A stretch of 64,000 nt of DNA. Source: Rhodobiaceae bacterium. Lineage in GTDB: Bacteria > Pseudomonadota > Alphaproteobacteria > Parvibaculales > Parvibaculaceae. Position 1 is the stretch's first letter, and the number at the start of each line of letters is the position of its first letter. Where the stretch lies: the NCBI GenBank assembly GCA_021404525.1, contig JAAWWE010000001.1, positions 310,001-374,000 on the forward strand, read 5' to 3'. The position numbers and the translations under genes are program-made. This document shows, one piece after another, positions 26,698 through 34,028 of the stretch. The notes beneath the pieces were generated by a model. That model saw nothing but the letters and a program-made list of their open reading frames with translations, did not search any database and was not told where the DNA came from.

Positions 26698-26828
26698 AAG
26701 GGATATATTAAAATATTTATAGAAGATATCAAGAAAAGGACAATTTATATAAACAATAAGATATTCAATTCTGAAGTCCTACACATCAAAGCCGCCCGGC
26801 TGGCTTGCGATTAAAAGGACCAAAGAAC
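26698..26828. promoter_or_regulatory. AT-rich divergent promoter region of LysR and SRPBCC genes
   Basis: 131 bases, strikingly AT-rich compared with its surroundings. It includes a 10-bp perfect palindrome (tttatataaa, 26744-26753) and a wider gatat/atatc repeat (26702-26730) next to the lysR start. These are candidate LysR contact sites; no single T-N11-A box stands out. Confidence 0.4.
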
Positions 26829-27476
26829 ATGCGCAAATTCATCAGGATCACGGCACTCATCGTCGTCGCAGCCATTGCCACCTATGGGATCGGCAGAGTG
26901 ACGGGTCCTTCGGTTTATACAGAAATCGAAATTGCAGCGCCGGCCCCGGCTGTTTGGACCGTGCTGGCCGACACAGACGGGCATGCAGACTGGAACCCCC
27001 TTTTGATCTCCATGGCAGGTGACCTCAAGGAAGGCGCCCAATTGCGCAATATTTTGCAGCTTCCAGGTGCATCGCCGATGGAATTCACACCCCGTGTGTT
27101 GGTTGCGACCAAAAATGCTGAGCTCCGGTGGCTGGGCGACGCAGGCGTGCCGGGCATATTCGATGGAGAGCACTATTTCCTGCTTGAAGAAACAGAACGT
27201 GGCACAACCCTGTTCCGTCATGGTGAGAATTTCACCGGCTTTCTCAGCTATCCGATCTTTGCCTTCATCGGTGAGGATACAAAGGCAGGCTTTGAAGCCA
27301 TGAACGCCGCCCTGAAGGTGCGGGTCGAAGAGGCGCTTTTGAGCGGGGCCGAGCCCGCTGAAGGCCTAACATCCAAAATTGTCGCCATTCATAGCACGCT
27401 GGATAGGAGCGGTTTTCCGTCCAGGAAATTCTCTATGTTCGATTGCGCTAACTCTGCCTGCGCAAACAGGGTCTGA
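26829..27476 (+). CDS. SRPBCC (START/polyketide-cyclase fold) protein with overrunning C-terminus
   Basis: 215 residues: a leading hydrophobic helix (residues 5-22), then the SRPBCC fold (YTEIEIAAPAPAVWTVLADTDGHADWNPL), which forms a hydrophobic ligand pocket. The fold ends near residue 185 (MNAALKVRVEEALLSG); the remaining residues (STLDRSGFPS...) are read from the antisense of the convergent dehydrogenase gene, giving an 88-base overlap. The ATG was chosen for its aagga; a TTG eight codons earlier is open. Function unknown; likely the LysR target. Confidence 0.72.
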   Translation: MRKFIRITALIVVAAIATYGIGRVTGPSVYTEIEIAAPAPAVWTVLADTDGHADWNPLLISMAGDLKEGAQLRNILQLPGASPMEFTPRVLVATKNAELRWLGDAGVPGIFDGEHYFLLEETERGTTLFRHGENFTGFLSYPIFAFIGEDTKAGFEAMNAALKVRVEEALLSGAEPAEGLTSKIVAIHSTLDRSGFPSRKFSMFDCANSACANRV

Positions 27477-28327
27477 TAGGTCGAGCCGCCCTGATGTGGC
27501 GTCAGGATTACGTTCGGCACATCCGCCCAGCGCGCGCTGTTGGTTGGTTCAGGTTCGAAGACATCGAGACCAGCGCCGCCCAGGCGGCCTGATTTCAACG
27601 CGTCGATCAAGGCGACCTCGTGAACCACGCTGCCTCGCGAAACATTCCCCAGGACGCCATCCGGGCCAAGCCGGTCCAGAATTTCTTCGCTGATAAGATG
27701 CCGTGTGGTGTGATCCGGGCGGCAGCAGATGATCAATCCGCGGCATTGCGATGCCAGTTCTTCCAGATCGTCAATATACGGAATCTCGATTCCGGGTTTC
27801 GGGCGCGGCCCCCACCATTTCAAATCGACCCCGAAGGGGATGAGCCGTTTGACGATTTCCTGTCCGATCGCGCCCAGACCGACAATGCCGACGGGCAGGC
27901 CGCGCAACGAGTGTCGGATGGGGCCGGCAGGCGTAACCCATTCATCGTTCATAATGTAAGAATGTGACTGCGGCATCTGCAGCAAAAGGGACGTCATCAT
28001 CGTCGCCGCTAGATCAGCGACATCCCCGGAATTCATGCCCGGCGCGTTGGTGACCGTTATCCCTCGCGAACGGCATGCGTCGAGATCAATATTGCTGAAT
28101 CCGGCCGAGATGGACGCAATCATTTTGAGATTTTGAAACCGTGCCAACATGTCCTTGTCGAGTTTCTCAATGCTTGCAGACAGGAGAATGTCGACCTCGT
28201 CGGCGCGCGCCGCGATGGTCTGCTCGACGTCGCCATCGATCTCCAATAGGTTCCAGCGCGCGGGCCTGTTGGGGAATAGTGTGTGCATATCCCGATGCAT
28301 GGCGAGGATGTTTGCGGAGTGTGACAT
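27389..28327 (-). CDS. D-2-hydroxyacid dehydrogenase (NAD(P)-dependent)
   Basis: 312 residues. The NAD-binding fold shows GLPVGIVGLGAIGQEIVKRL, then the catalytic Arg in NVSRGSVVHE, the Glu region GLDVFEPEP and the catalytic His in ILTPHQGGST. This is the glyoxylate/hydroxypyruvate reductase type, reducing 2-oxo acids. The ATG giving MSHSANILAM was chosen; the frame is open to a GTG at 28369 without a ribosome site. Followed upstream, in the same direction, by the phytanoyl-CoA-dioxygenase-like gene at 71 bases, so the two may be cotranscribed. Confidence 0.88.
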   Translation of the reverse strand: MSHSANILAMHRDMHTLFPNRPARWNLLEIDGDVEQTIAARADEVDILLSASIEKLDKDMLARFQNLKMIASISAGFSNIDLDACRSRGITVTNAPGMNSGDVADLAATMMTSLLLQMPQSHSYIMNDEWVTPAGPIRHSLRGLPVGIVGLGAIGQEIVKRLIPFGVDLKWWGPRPKPGIEIPYIDDLEELASQCRGLIICCRPDHTTRHLISEEILDRLGPDGVLGNVSRGSVVHEVALIDALKSGRLGGAGLDVFEPEPTNSARWADVPNVILTPHQGGSTYQTLFAQAELAQSNIENFLDGKPLLSSVL

Positions 28328-28398
28328 GGTGCGCTCTTGCTGAATGGTGTGTGCCGCGCTGGCTCGCACCAGCGGGTGTGGATTGAAGCGGATCGAGC

Positions 28399-29574
28399 TT
28401 AAATGCTTAAATCCAGAGCATTGTAGTCGTGCAGCGACGCCTTCGCGTCTTCATTCCATTGATATGAAAGTCCTTGCTCAACAAACGGTTGATACTCAAA
28501 CGGCTCTTCGTCTGGGAAGCGCTGGCGGCGAGCGGCAATGCCATAACCGATAACTTCAGAGCGCTTGGCGATCAGTTCTGCATCGAACATCTGAGCTTCA
28601 TTGTGCGTGCCGGCCCCCATGACGCCCAACACAGAGCTGCGACGGTGAAAGCCCATATTGACCGTGATTCTCGGTTCGAACCCGGTGTTGGCGAATGAGC
28701 CGTGGACCAACTGACGGTTGCACATGACCACGTCGCCTGCATCGCAGATCAGCGGAACTGTGCCGACAATCCGCTCGCTGCCTGATTCTTCGACCAATTT
28801 CTTGATGTCGACTTTGCCGAGAGTGTGGCTACCCGGCAAAACCCAAACGCCGTTGACTGCAGTACTGCCATAGACCTGGGCCATAAAATTGAACCCATGG
28901 ATGCCGCCATCAAAGTCTTCGCTGTCCCAATGCGTGGTGCCGTCCTGATGCCAGGAGACAGCCGCGCCGATGCCAGGCTCTTTGATGAATAGGGTCTCGT
29001 TGAAGGGTGCGAAGTCCTTGCCATTGATTTCTTCCGCCACTTTTAGCAGTTGCGGATGCCCGTAGACACGCAGACACGTTTCTGAAAACTGCAAAGAGCC
29101 GAGCAGGATGAAAGGTGCAGCTTCGGGCGCATCATCTGCAGCCTTTGGTTCGTGCAGTTTCACCTGATGGCGTCCATTGGCCAGTTCGGATCCGCCGAGC
29201 GGGTCACCTAACGGTTTCGACCAGACCAAGTTTGGCGCTGTGCAATCTGCGCCCAAAGCTGGCGACCCGTCAGCGGTGACTTTCTCGCCGGGCCCGACTG
29301 GAAATCGTTTCTTCATCCGTGTGAGATCTTGCTCAATGTCTCCGAGCTCATCCTGCTTCAAGACGCCGGTAAACACATAGAACCCATGCTTGTTATAGGC
29401 ATCCACAATGTCACGCGTGAGTTTGCCGTTCTCGTCAAACTCAATCGGACCGCGATTATCCAAGGTCACCGCCCGCTCGTGTCCTGCGATCAAATACTCG
29501 CGCATGGCATCTGCGTCCTGACCATAATGAGCCGCGCACGCTTCAATTGAGTCCATGTAATCGGGGTGTGCCAT
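28399..29574 (-). CDS. Phytanoyl-CoA dioxygenase (PhyH) family protein
   Basis: 391-residue Fe(II)/2-oxoglutarate-type oxygenase. The iron ligands are seen as WHQDGTTHWD (His and Asp near 206-208) and LVHGSF (His near 288), with the 2-oxoglutarate-binding Arg in EPRITVNMGFH. The group hydroxylates CoA esters or diverse small molecules; the substrate here is unknown. GGAGG lies before the ATG. Divergent from a TetR gene with a perfect palindrome between them, so probably repressed by it. Confidence 0.87.
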   Translation of the reverse strand: MAHPDYMDSIEACAAHYGQDADAMREYLIAGHERAVTLDNRGPIEFDENGKLTRDIVDAYNKHGFYVFTGVLKQDELGDIEQDLTRMKKRFPVGPGEKVTADGSPALGADCTAPNLVWSKPLGDPLGGSELANGRHQVKLHEPKAADDAPEAAPFILLGSLQFSETCLRVYGHPQLLKVAEEINGKDFAPFNETLFIKEPGIGAAVSWHQDGTTHWDSEDFDGGIHGFNFMAQVYGSTAVNGVWVLPGSHTLGKVDIKKLVEESGSERIVGTVPLICDAGDVVMCNRQLVHGSFANTGFEPRITVNMGFHRRSSVLGVMGAGTHNEAQMFDAELIAKRSEVIGYGIAARRQRFPDEEPFEYQPFVEQGLSYQWNEDAKASLHDYNALDLSI

Positions 29575-29600
29575 GGTGCATCCTCCAAGTTTTTAACAAC

Positions 29601-29614
29601 GTTTAAATTTAAAC
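29601..29614. promoter_or_regulatory. Perfect 14-bp palindrome, likely TetR operator
   Basis: GTTTAAATTTAAAC is perfectly symmetric. It lies 27 bases from the dioxygenase start and 47 from the tetR start. An overlapping AAAC-AAA-GTTT repeat extends it to 29621, so two dimers could bind side by side. The position covers both divergent promoters. Confidence 0.6.
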
Positions 29615-29661
29615 AAAGTTTAATTCTTGTGTCAAACCAAAAATCGGCATAAGGAATCTGG

Positions 29662-30330
29662 ATGACTATCGAGATGCTCAGCTCGCGCGAAACCACGCGT
29701 TCGAAAAATATGGCGAAACGCCGTGAGGCAATATTGCGAGAAGCGCGTTCGCTGATTGCCAATGAGGGCTTTGAGGCGCTGAAAATTCGCGACCTTGCCG
29801 CGCGCGCCGGTTTGACCGTACCGACGATTTACAATCTGATCGGCGGCAAAAACGAAATCCTGGCCGTCATAATCAATGCGCTCGTTGCGGAATTGAGGAT
29901 CATTCAAGACCAAGCGAGAAACGGCGGTGTGGAAGAATCCTTCGCGACACTGATCAACGACCTTGCTGATCATTTCAGCAAAGATGAGGCGTTTTTCCGG
30001 GCGGCGTTCATCGCCGGCGATCGCAGCGGCTTGTTCGAACAAAGCTCCGACAAAGGAATTTTTGCGCATTTCGTTCAACAACCGATCGAAGCATGCGCGC
30101 AGGCCGTGAAGGAAGGGCTTCTCCGAGGTCAAATCCCGCCAGAAGTCCTAGGGCCGCAAATCTACGGCTGTTATCGCCTCGCCAGACAGGATTGGGCAAA
30201 CGGATATTTTGACCTGAACGAATTTCGAAATCAGGCACTGATCGGCGTTTTTCTCTGCCTTGCGTCCGACGCCGAACCGACATTTCGAGAGCGTTTGTTG
30301 ACCCAAATTGCTCATCTCGCGAACGCGTAG
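29662..30330 (+). CDS. TetR-family regulator, divergent from the PhyH-like gene
   Basis: 222 residues with the DNA-binding helices at about 38-65 (LKIRDLAARAGLTVPTIYNLIGGK) and a TetR_C-type ligand domain. It stands alone, followed 63 bases later by the end of the tRNA-Gln gene on the other strand. Its obvious target is the PhyH-like/dehydrogenase pair and itself through the GTTTAAATTTAAAC site. Confidence 0.88.
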   Translation: MTIEMLSSRETTRSKNMAKRREAILREARSLIANEGFEALKIRDLAARAGLTVPTIYNLIGGKNEILAVIINALVAELRIIQDQARNGGVEESFATLINDLADHFSKDEAFFRAAFIAGDRSGLFEQSSDKGIFAHFVQQPIEACAQAVKEGLLRGQIPPEVLGPQIYGCYRLARQDWANGYFDLNEFRNQALIGVFLCLASDAEPTFRERLLTQIAHLANA

Positions 30331-30393
30331 TGGCCACCAGAAACGATGTCCAGTTTTCGCCGGCGGGAAACTTGCTCGATTGATATGATTGAG

Positions 30394-30467
30394 TGGCTGG
30401 GGAACTAGGATTCGAACCTAGACTACCTGAGTCAGAGTCAGGCGTCCTACCATTAGACGATTCCCCA
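30394..30467 (-). tRNA. tRNA-Gln (anticodon CTG)
   Basis: A 74-base cloverleaf reads on the minus strand from TGGGGAAT to CCCCAGCCA with the CCA encoded. The anticodon stem CCTGA/TCAGG encloses loop CTCTGAC, giving anticodon CTG, which reads CAG codons; the T arm carries GGTTCGAATCC. It closely resembles E. coli tRNA-Gln in both ends. Confidence 0.95.
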
Positions 30468-30513
30468 TCCGGGCAGCTCCAGCGGCCATATTTCAGCTGC
30501 TGAAGTGGGGCAG

Positions 30514-30542
30514 AACTTATGTCCACCCGGGCTCCACGTCAA
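30514..30542 (-). promoter_or_regulatory. Candidate promoter of tRNA-Gln
   Basis: On the minus strand TTGACG and TAAGTT are 17 bases apart, followed by a GC-rich discriminator (ctgcccc) of the kind seen at stringently controlled stable-RNA promoters. Transcription would begin about 40 bases before the mature tRNA. Confidence 0.4.
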
Positions 30543-30621
30543 CAGACAGAAAACTGCAGAAAAAGGTAGTGTTTGCATTCTACCAGGCTGACCTGTGCAG
30601 AAAGCTGAGGGGTACAAATCT

Positions 30622-31782
30622 CTAGTCTGCAGCCGCTGCGACGGCGCGCAGGAACTCAACGGTTTCCGCTTCTCTATTTGTCGCTTCATCCGGCGTTGTA
30701 CCATAGGCACGGTTGGAGGAGAGTTTGACGATTGTCATGTCGCGAGAGGGATCAACAAAAACGAATTGGTTATAGACGCCGATGGCTGAGAACTCGCCCC
30801 GGTCGCCAGCAGGAATCCACCATTGATAGCCATACCCAAATGGGAAGACATGCCCACCGACAATCACTTTGCCCGGCTTGAGATGAGGTTTGCCAGGCGC
30901 CACAGAACGTCTGACCCACTCTTCAGGCACAATCTGTTTGCCGTTCAGCCGGCCATTGTTGCGGTAGAGTTCTCCGACTTTTGCAAAGTCTCGGGCTGTC
31001 AGATTGAGACCACCTAGGGTCAGTTCCATGTCTGAGCTGTCGAGCAGCCAGTAACCCTGGGCTTCCATGCCAAGTGGATCAAAGAGCTTCTCCTGCATAT
31101 AGTCGGTGACCGAGCGACCGGTGGCTCGTGTGAGCAGCAAACCAAGAGCCTGCGTATCTGCAGAATTATACTGACAGATTGTTCCCGGCGTAGCATCGCG
31201 TTGAATGCCCGCGACAAAGGTTTCGAGATCCATCTGCCCTGCCATCACATTGCTCAAGCGATGTACCTCAGCGTTTGGGTCACTGTAGTCTTCACTCCAT
31301 CTTGCGCCGGAAGACATTTGCAGCACGTCTTCAATACGCACGCCTTCATAGGCCGAGCCGATCAGTGTTGGAACATAACTTGAGATGGCATCATCAACCG
31401 AGCGAATGTGCCCGTCAGCAATAGCAATGCCGACCAGCGCGGATACAAAGCTCTTCGCCACGGACCAGGAAATCCACTGAACATCCGAGCCCCCGGTCAG
31501 AAAATATGACTCGTACCTTACCTCACCGTTCTGCAGCACCAGTAAGGCGCTGGTATCGGTTTCTTTGAGGAAGGCATCGGCCGAACGCTTCTCACCTTCA
31601 AAGTTAAATTGGTCGGGGAGGGGGAGGGGGGTGCCTATCCCAGCCACTGCCGGGTTCGAGGCAGGTTTAAGTATGCTGTGAGGAAAAAGCTCCTTTAGAC
31701 GACAGAAATTTTCATGCTGTGCAGATCCGTTGTAGAGCTCAAATGCTGGTGGTTGGGGAGTGTCAACCTTGGACAAGGCCAT
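30622..31782 (-). CDS. Class C beta-lactamase-fold serine hydrolase
   Basis: 386 residues. The active site SxxK is SVAK (Ser107, Lys110) and the tyrosine motif is YNS in CQYNSADTQ; the third motif is not the usual KTG and lies in the VGGHVFPFGYGYQWW region. That pattern is common in EstB-type esterases and uncharacterised beta-lactamase relatives rather than resistance enzymes. No signal peptide is evident. The ATG at 31782 was chosen because AAGGAAGG precedes it and it clears the upstream SnoaL gene by 22 bases; the frame is open to 31857. Confidence 0.85.
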   Translation of the reverse strand: MALSKVDTPQPPAFELYNGSAQHENFCRLKELFPHSILKPASNPAVAGIGTPLPLPDQFNFEGEKRSADAFLKETDTSALLVLQNGEVRYESYFLTGGSDVQWISWSVAKSFVSALVGIAIADGHIRSVDDAISSYVPTLIGSAYEGVRIEDVLQMSSGARWSEDYSDPNAEVHRLSNVMAGQMDLETFVAGIQRDATPGTICQYNSADTQALGLLLTRATGRSVTDYMQEKLFDPLGMEAQGYWLLDSSDMELTLGGLNLTARDFAKVGELYRNNGRLNGKQIVPEEWVRRSVAPGKPHLKPGKVIVGGHVFPFGYGYQWWIPAGDRGEFSAIGVYNQFVFVDPSRDMTIVKLSSNRAYGTTPDEATNREAETVEFLRAVAAAAD

Positions 31783-31804
31783 TCCTTCCTTTGATCGCTT
31801 TGAC

Positions 31805-32242
31805 TTAAGCAGGTGGCGACATAGCGCCAGGCAATTCCAGCACACCGAGTTGAGCAAAAAGCGTCAGGTTGTCGCTAAGACCCGCTTGCTCAATGATCTT
31901 GCCGTCCTTCAAGGACACGATTGTCATGTCACGAAAGTCGACTCTCTTTCCGGTGGCTCCAATGCCGAAAATCTCTCCTGTGTGGGTACCTGTGATCCGC
32001 AGGCGCACAGCAACTTTGTTGTTGTCGACAACAATGTCTTCAATTTCTTCATGATAATCCGGGTATCCGTTGCGGATCGCAGTGGCGAAATCTCTTACCC
32101 CCTCAACGCCGTTTCCCCATCCCTCGCCAAAGGGATAGTTGGCTTTGTAGGTTGGCGCGTAGAACTCCTCCACCCGAGAGACATCACCTTCGCTCCATAT
32201 GATGCGACACGCGTCTCTGACAATCTGCTCATTCGTGGTCAT
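31805..32242 (-). CDS. SnoaL-like (NTF2-fold) protein
   Basis: 145 residues in the SnoaL-like polyketide cyclase/ester cyclase group: EQIVRDACRIIWSEGDVSRVEEFYAPTY, then GVEGVRDFATAIRNGYPDYH and a closing GKIIEQAGLSDN. The fold forms a small conical pocket used for cyclisation, hydrolysis or simple binding. GGAG with 7-base spacing supports this ATG over one eleven codons earlier. First gene of a two-gene unit with the serine hydrolase; a TetR operator copy lies about 65 bases upstream. Confidence 0.82.
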   Translation of the reverse strand: MTTNEQIVRDACRIIWSEGDVSRVEEFYAPTYKANYPFGEGWGNGVEGVRDFATAIRNGYPDYHEEIEDIVVDNNKVAVRLRITGTHTGEIFGIGATGKRVDFRDMTIVSLKDGKIIEQAGLSDNLTLFAQLGVLELPGAMSPPA

Positions 32243-32306
32243 GGTTTGCTCCGTTCTGGCGCCGGGGCGCGCCATCGTTTCGACCCTGCGGCTGCTAAAA
32301 GAATAA

Positions 32307-32324
32307 AAACAGACTGGTCTGTTT
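32307..32324. promoter_or_regulatory. TetR operator copy upstream of the SnoaL-serine hydrolase unit
   Basis: AAACAGACTGGTCTGTTT has 8-bp perfect arms around TG. It differs by one base from the two sites upstream of the neighbouring tetR gene, so the same regulator should bind all three. Confidence 0.65.
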
Positions 32325-32363
32325 GTTTCGAAGAGTCAAGTGCGGAATGCCAAGCGGTGTGGA

Positions 32364-32975
32364 TCAGCCGCTATTCAGCCCGTTTTGCAATACCTCGCAC
32401 CAAACCTCGAACAGGTGTTCTTTGTATTTTGGGTCGCGATGCATACCCCGCTCTATAACCATTCCACGAAACATATAGATGCTCATCTCGATGCAGTCTC
32501 GGATCCGGTCTGTTTGCGGACCTGCGTCAGATAGCTGGTCTGCGAGGTCTCTCATAGCTGCGACCGCTTCTATGTCCAGATCAGCGATTGGTTTTTGTAA
32601 GTTGTCGTCCGTCCGTGCAACAACCATCGCCTCCACGGAACATTGAAGGAATCGGTCGTCGAGGCAGGATTGCCAGATGATTTCGAGTACAGCCCGCAGC
32701 GTTTTTCTCTCAGGTGGGAGCGTCGCCATGCTCTGTTCAATCGAGGCTTCATACTCACGGGCGATTTGATCGATGGCTGCCATAAACAGTTGGTTCTTCG
32801 TCGGATAATGGTGGGTCTGTGCGCCGCGAGACACGCCAGCCTTTTGACACACCTTCAGTGTGCTGGCGCCAACCCAACCTTCCTCCAGGATAACGTCAAG
32901 TGTGGCTTGCAATAGCCGCTCACGCATTTCATTGCTGCGTTGACTGCCTTGGGTGCTTTGTGTCGGTGTTTTCAT
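32364..32975 (-). CDS. TetR-family regulator of the three-site regulon
   Basis: 203 residues with DNA-binding helices near 36-62 (ASTLKVCQKAGVSRGAQTHHYPTKNQL) and a TetR_C-like ligand domain. Two head-to-head copies of an 18-bp operator lie just upstream, between it and a divergent gene, and a third copy lies past its stop, upstream of the SnoaL gene. It therefore probably represses itself, the divergent unknown protein and the SnoaL-hydrolase pair. No good ribosome site precedes the ATG. Confidence 0.87.
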   Translation of the reverse strand: MKTPTQSTQGSQRSNEMRERLLQATLDVILEEGWVGASTLKVCQKAGVSRGAQTHHYPTKNQLFMAAIDQIAREYEASIEQSMATLPPERKTLRAVLEIIWQSCLDDRFLQCSVEAMVVARTDDNLQKPIADLDIEAVAAMRDLADQLSDAGPQTDRIRDCIEMSIYMFRGMVIERGMHRDPKYKEHLFEVWCEVLQNGLNSG

Positions 32976-33009
32976 AGGATTTTTTCTACGTTGCTTGACT
33001 CGTCAGGTC

Positions 33010-33048
33010 AAACAGATCAGTCTGTTTTAAAAACAGACTGATCTGTTT
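33010..33048. promoter_or_regulatory. Twin 18-bp operators forming a 39-bp near-perfect inverted repeat
   Basis: AAACAGATCAGTCTGTTT (33010-33027) and its exact reverse complement (33031-33048) are separated by three bases, giving 19-base arms about a single central base. Centres are 21 bases apart, two helical turns, so two dimers would sit on the same face. The pair lies between the divergent tetR and the unknown gene at 33073. Confidence 0.75.
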
Positions 33049-33072
33049 GTTTCTGCGGTGGGAGGAATTGCG

Positions 33073-33798
33073 ATGACCAAAACATCTCAAGAAGGATTTC
33101 GGCGACGCTTTGGTGAGGTCTACCAATATCAATGGTTGTATGGAGATGGATCGGTTGATCTTGTTGAGCATACCTCCAAATTCACCGAGGTGGGCGCGGC
33201 GTTGGCCGTTGAACTTGGGATGGAAGATCTCAAGATCGACGAGGGAGGCTTTCGCTTGTTTCGCCCGCTGATATCTCAGGGGAATGACGATTCACTTGTT
33301 CTCTTGGAGCGCTATGACGACATTCGGGTGTGGGCGGCGGGCGAATATGAGGCGCAGACGTCGCACAGCTGGATGTCGGCGATCTTGGCGGATCAGGACA
33401 ATCCGAGCACATGGTTGGGGGAAGGGTGCATTTTGGCGGATGACGCATTGACCCCGCCAAAGAAACTCAATTCCTCGCGCATCGCGATTGACTGGACGAC
33501 CTTTGATCCCACAAAGAAAGCAGCATTGGTTGAGTTCCCGTCCTTGATACAGGAACTGACGGAGCTTTTGGACGCTGCAGGTTTTTCAGACACCGCAGTC
33601 CGATATTTCGGGATGACTACGACAGCAGGAGCTTTCCTCAATCACGCGCACCTGTGGTTAGAACACGAGTCGCCAAGTGTCATGGGCGAGGTACTCGCAT
33701 GGCGGCAGTCAGCTGCCGAGTTGCATGACTGGAGAAACAGACTCACCAAGGTCAGTGGGACAGTCCGCTCACACCAACTGCTTGTGCAGGTCGCGTAG
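33073..33798 (+). CDS. Hypothetical protein under TetR control
   Basis: I do not recognise this 241-residue protein. It looks soluble, has no signal peptide or membrane helix, and is rich in Trp and acidic residues. There is a regular alternation of charged and hydrophobic segments. Notable stretches are RFGEVYQYQWLYGDGSV near the start, QTSHSWMSAILADQDNPSTWLGEG in the middle and GMTTTAGAFLNHAHLWLEHE near the end; two His and a Glu in the last are possible ligands. Ggagga lies 7 bases before the ATG, which is preferred over a GTG at 33058. The twin operators directly upstream place it in the TetR regulon. Confidence 0.7.
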   Translation: MTKTSQEGFRRRFGEVYQYQWLYGDGSVDLVEHTSKFTEVGAALAVELGMEDLKIDEGGFRLFRPLISQGNDDSLVLLERYDDIRVWAAGEYEAQTSHSWMSAILADQDNPSTWLGEGCILADDALTPPKKLNSSRIAIDWTTFDPTKKAALVEFPSLIQELTELLDAAGFSDTAVRYFGMTTTAGAFLNHAHLWLEHESPSVMGEVLAWRQSAAELHDWRNRLTKVSGTVRSHQLLVQVA

Positions 33799-34028
33799 TT
33801 TTAGCCGATATCTGAGGCTGATGGTCGGGCGTATGTCCAACGTTCACCGTGGCTAGCTTGCGGCGACTTCGCATTTCCATGGTCAGACAAAACAACCTTA
33901 AACCAGCCATTCCTTCAATCTCACGAACCTGATAGGCTCTCTGCAACTAACGATTAAAGGACCCTGGTTGAGACGGGTGAGCAAGGCACCAATTGCAGTG
34001 CCCGCGCCGTGCTCCCAGGTGGATCGAT

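Noticed and set aside
30394..30467. tRNA-Gln as an integration site for a genomic island
   Set aside because: No integrase gene and no repeat of the tRNA 3' end was noticed in the window, although the surroundings are accessory in character.
30622..31782. Beta-lactamase resistance gene
   Set aside because: It has SxxK and YxN but no clear KTG motif or signal peptide, so an esterase-type relative is more likely.
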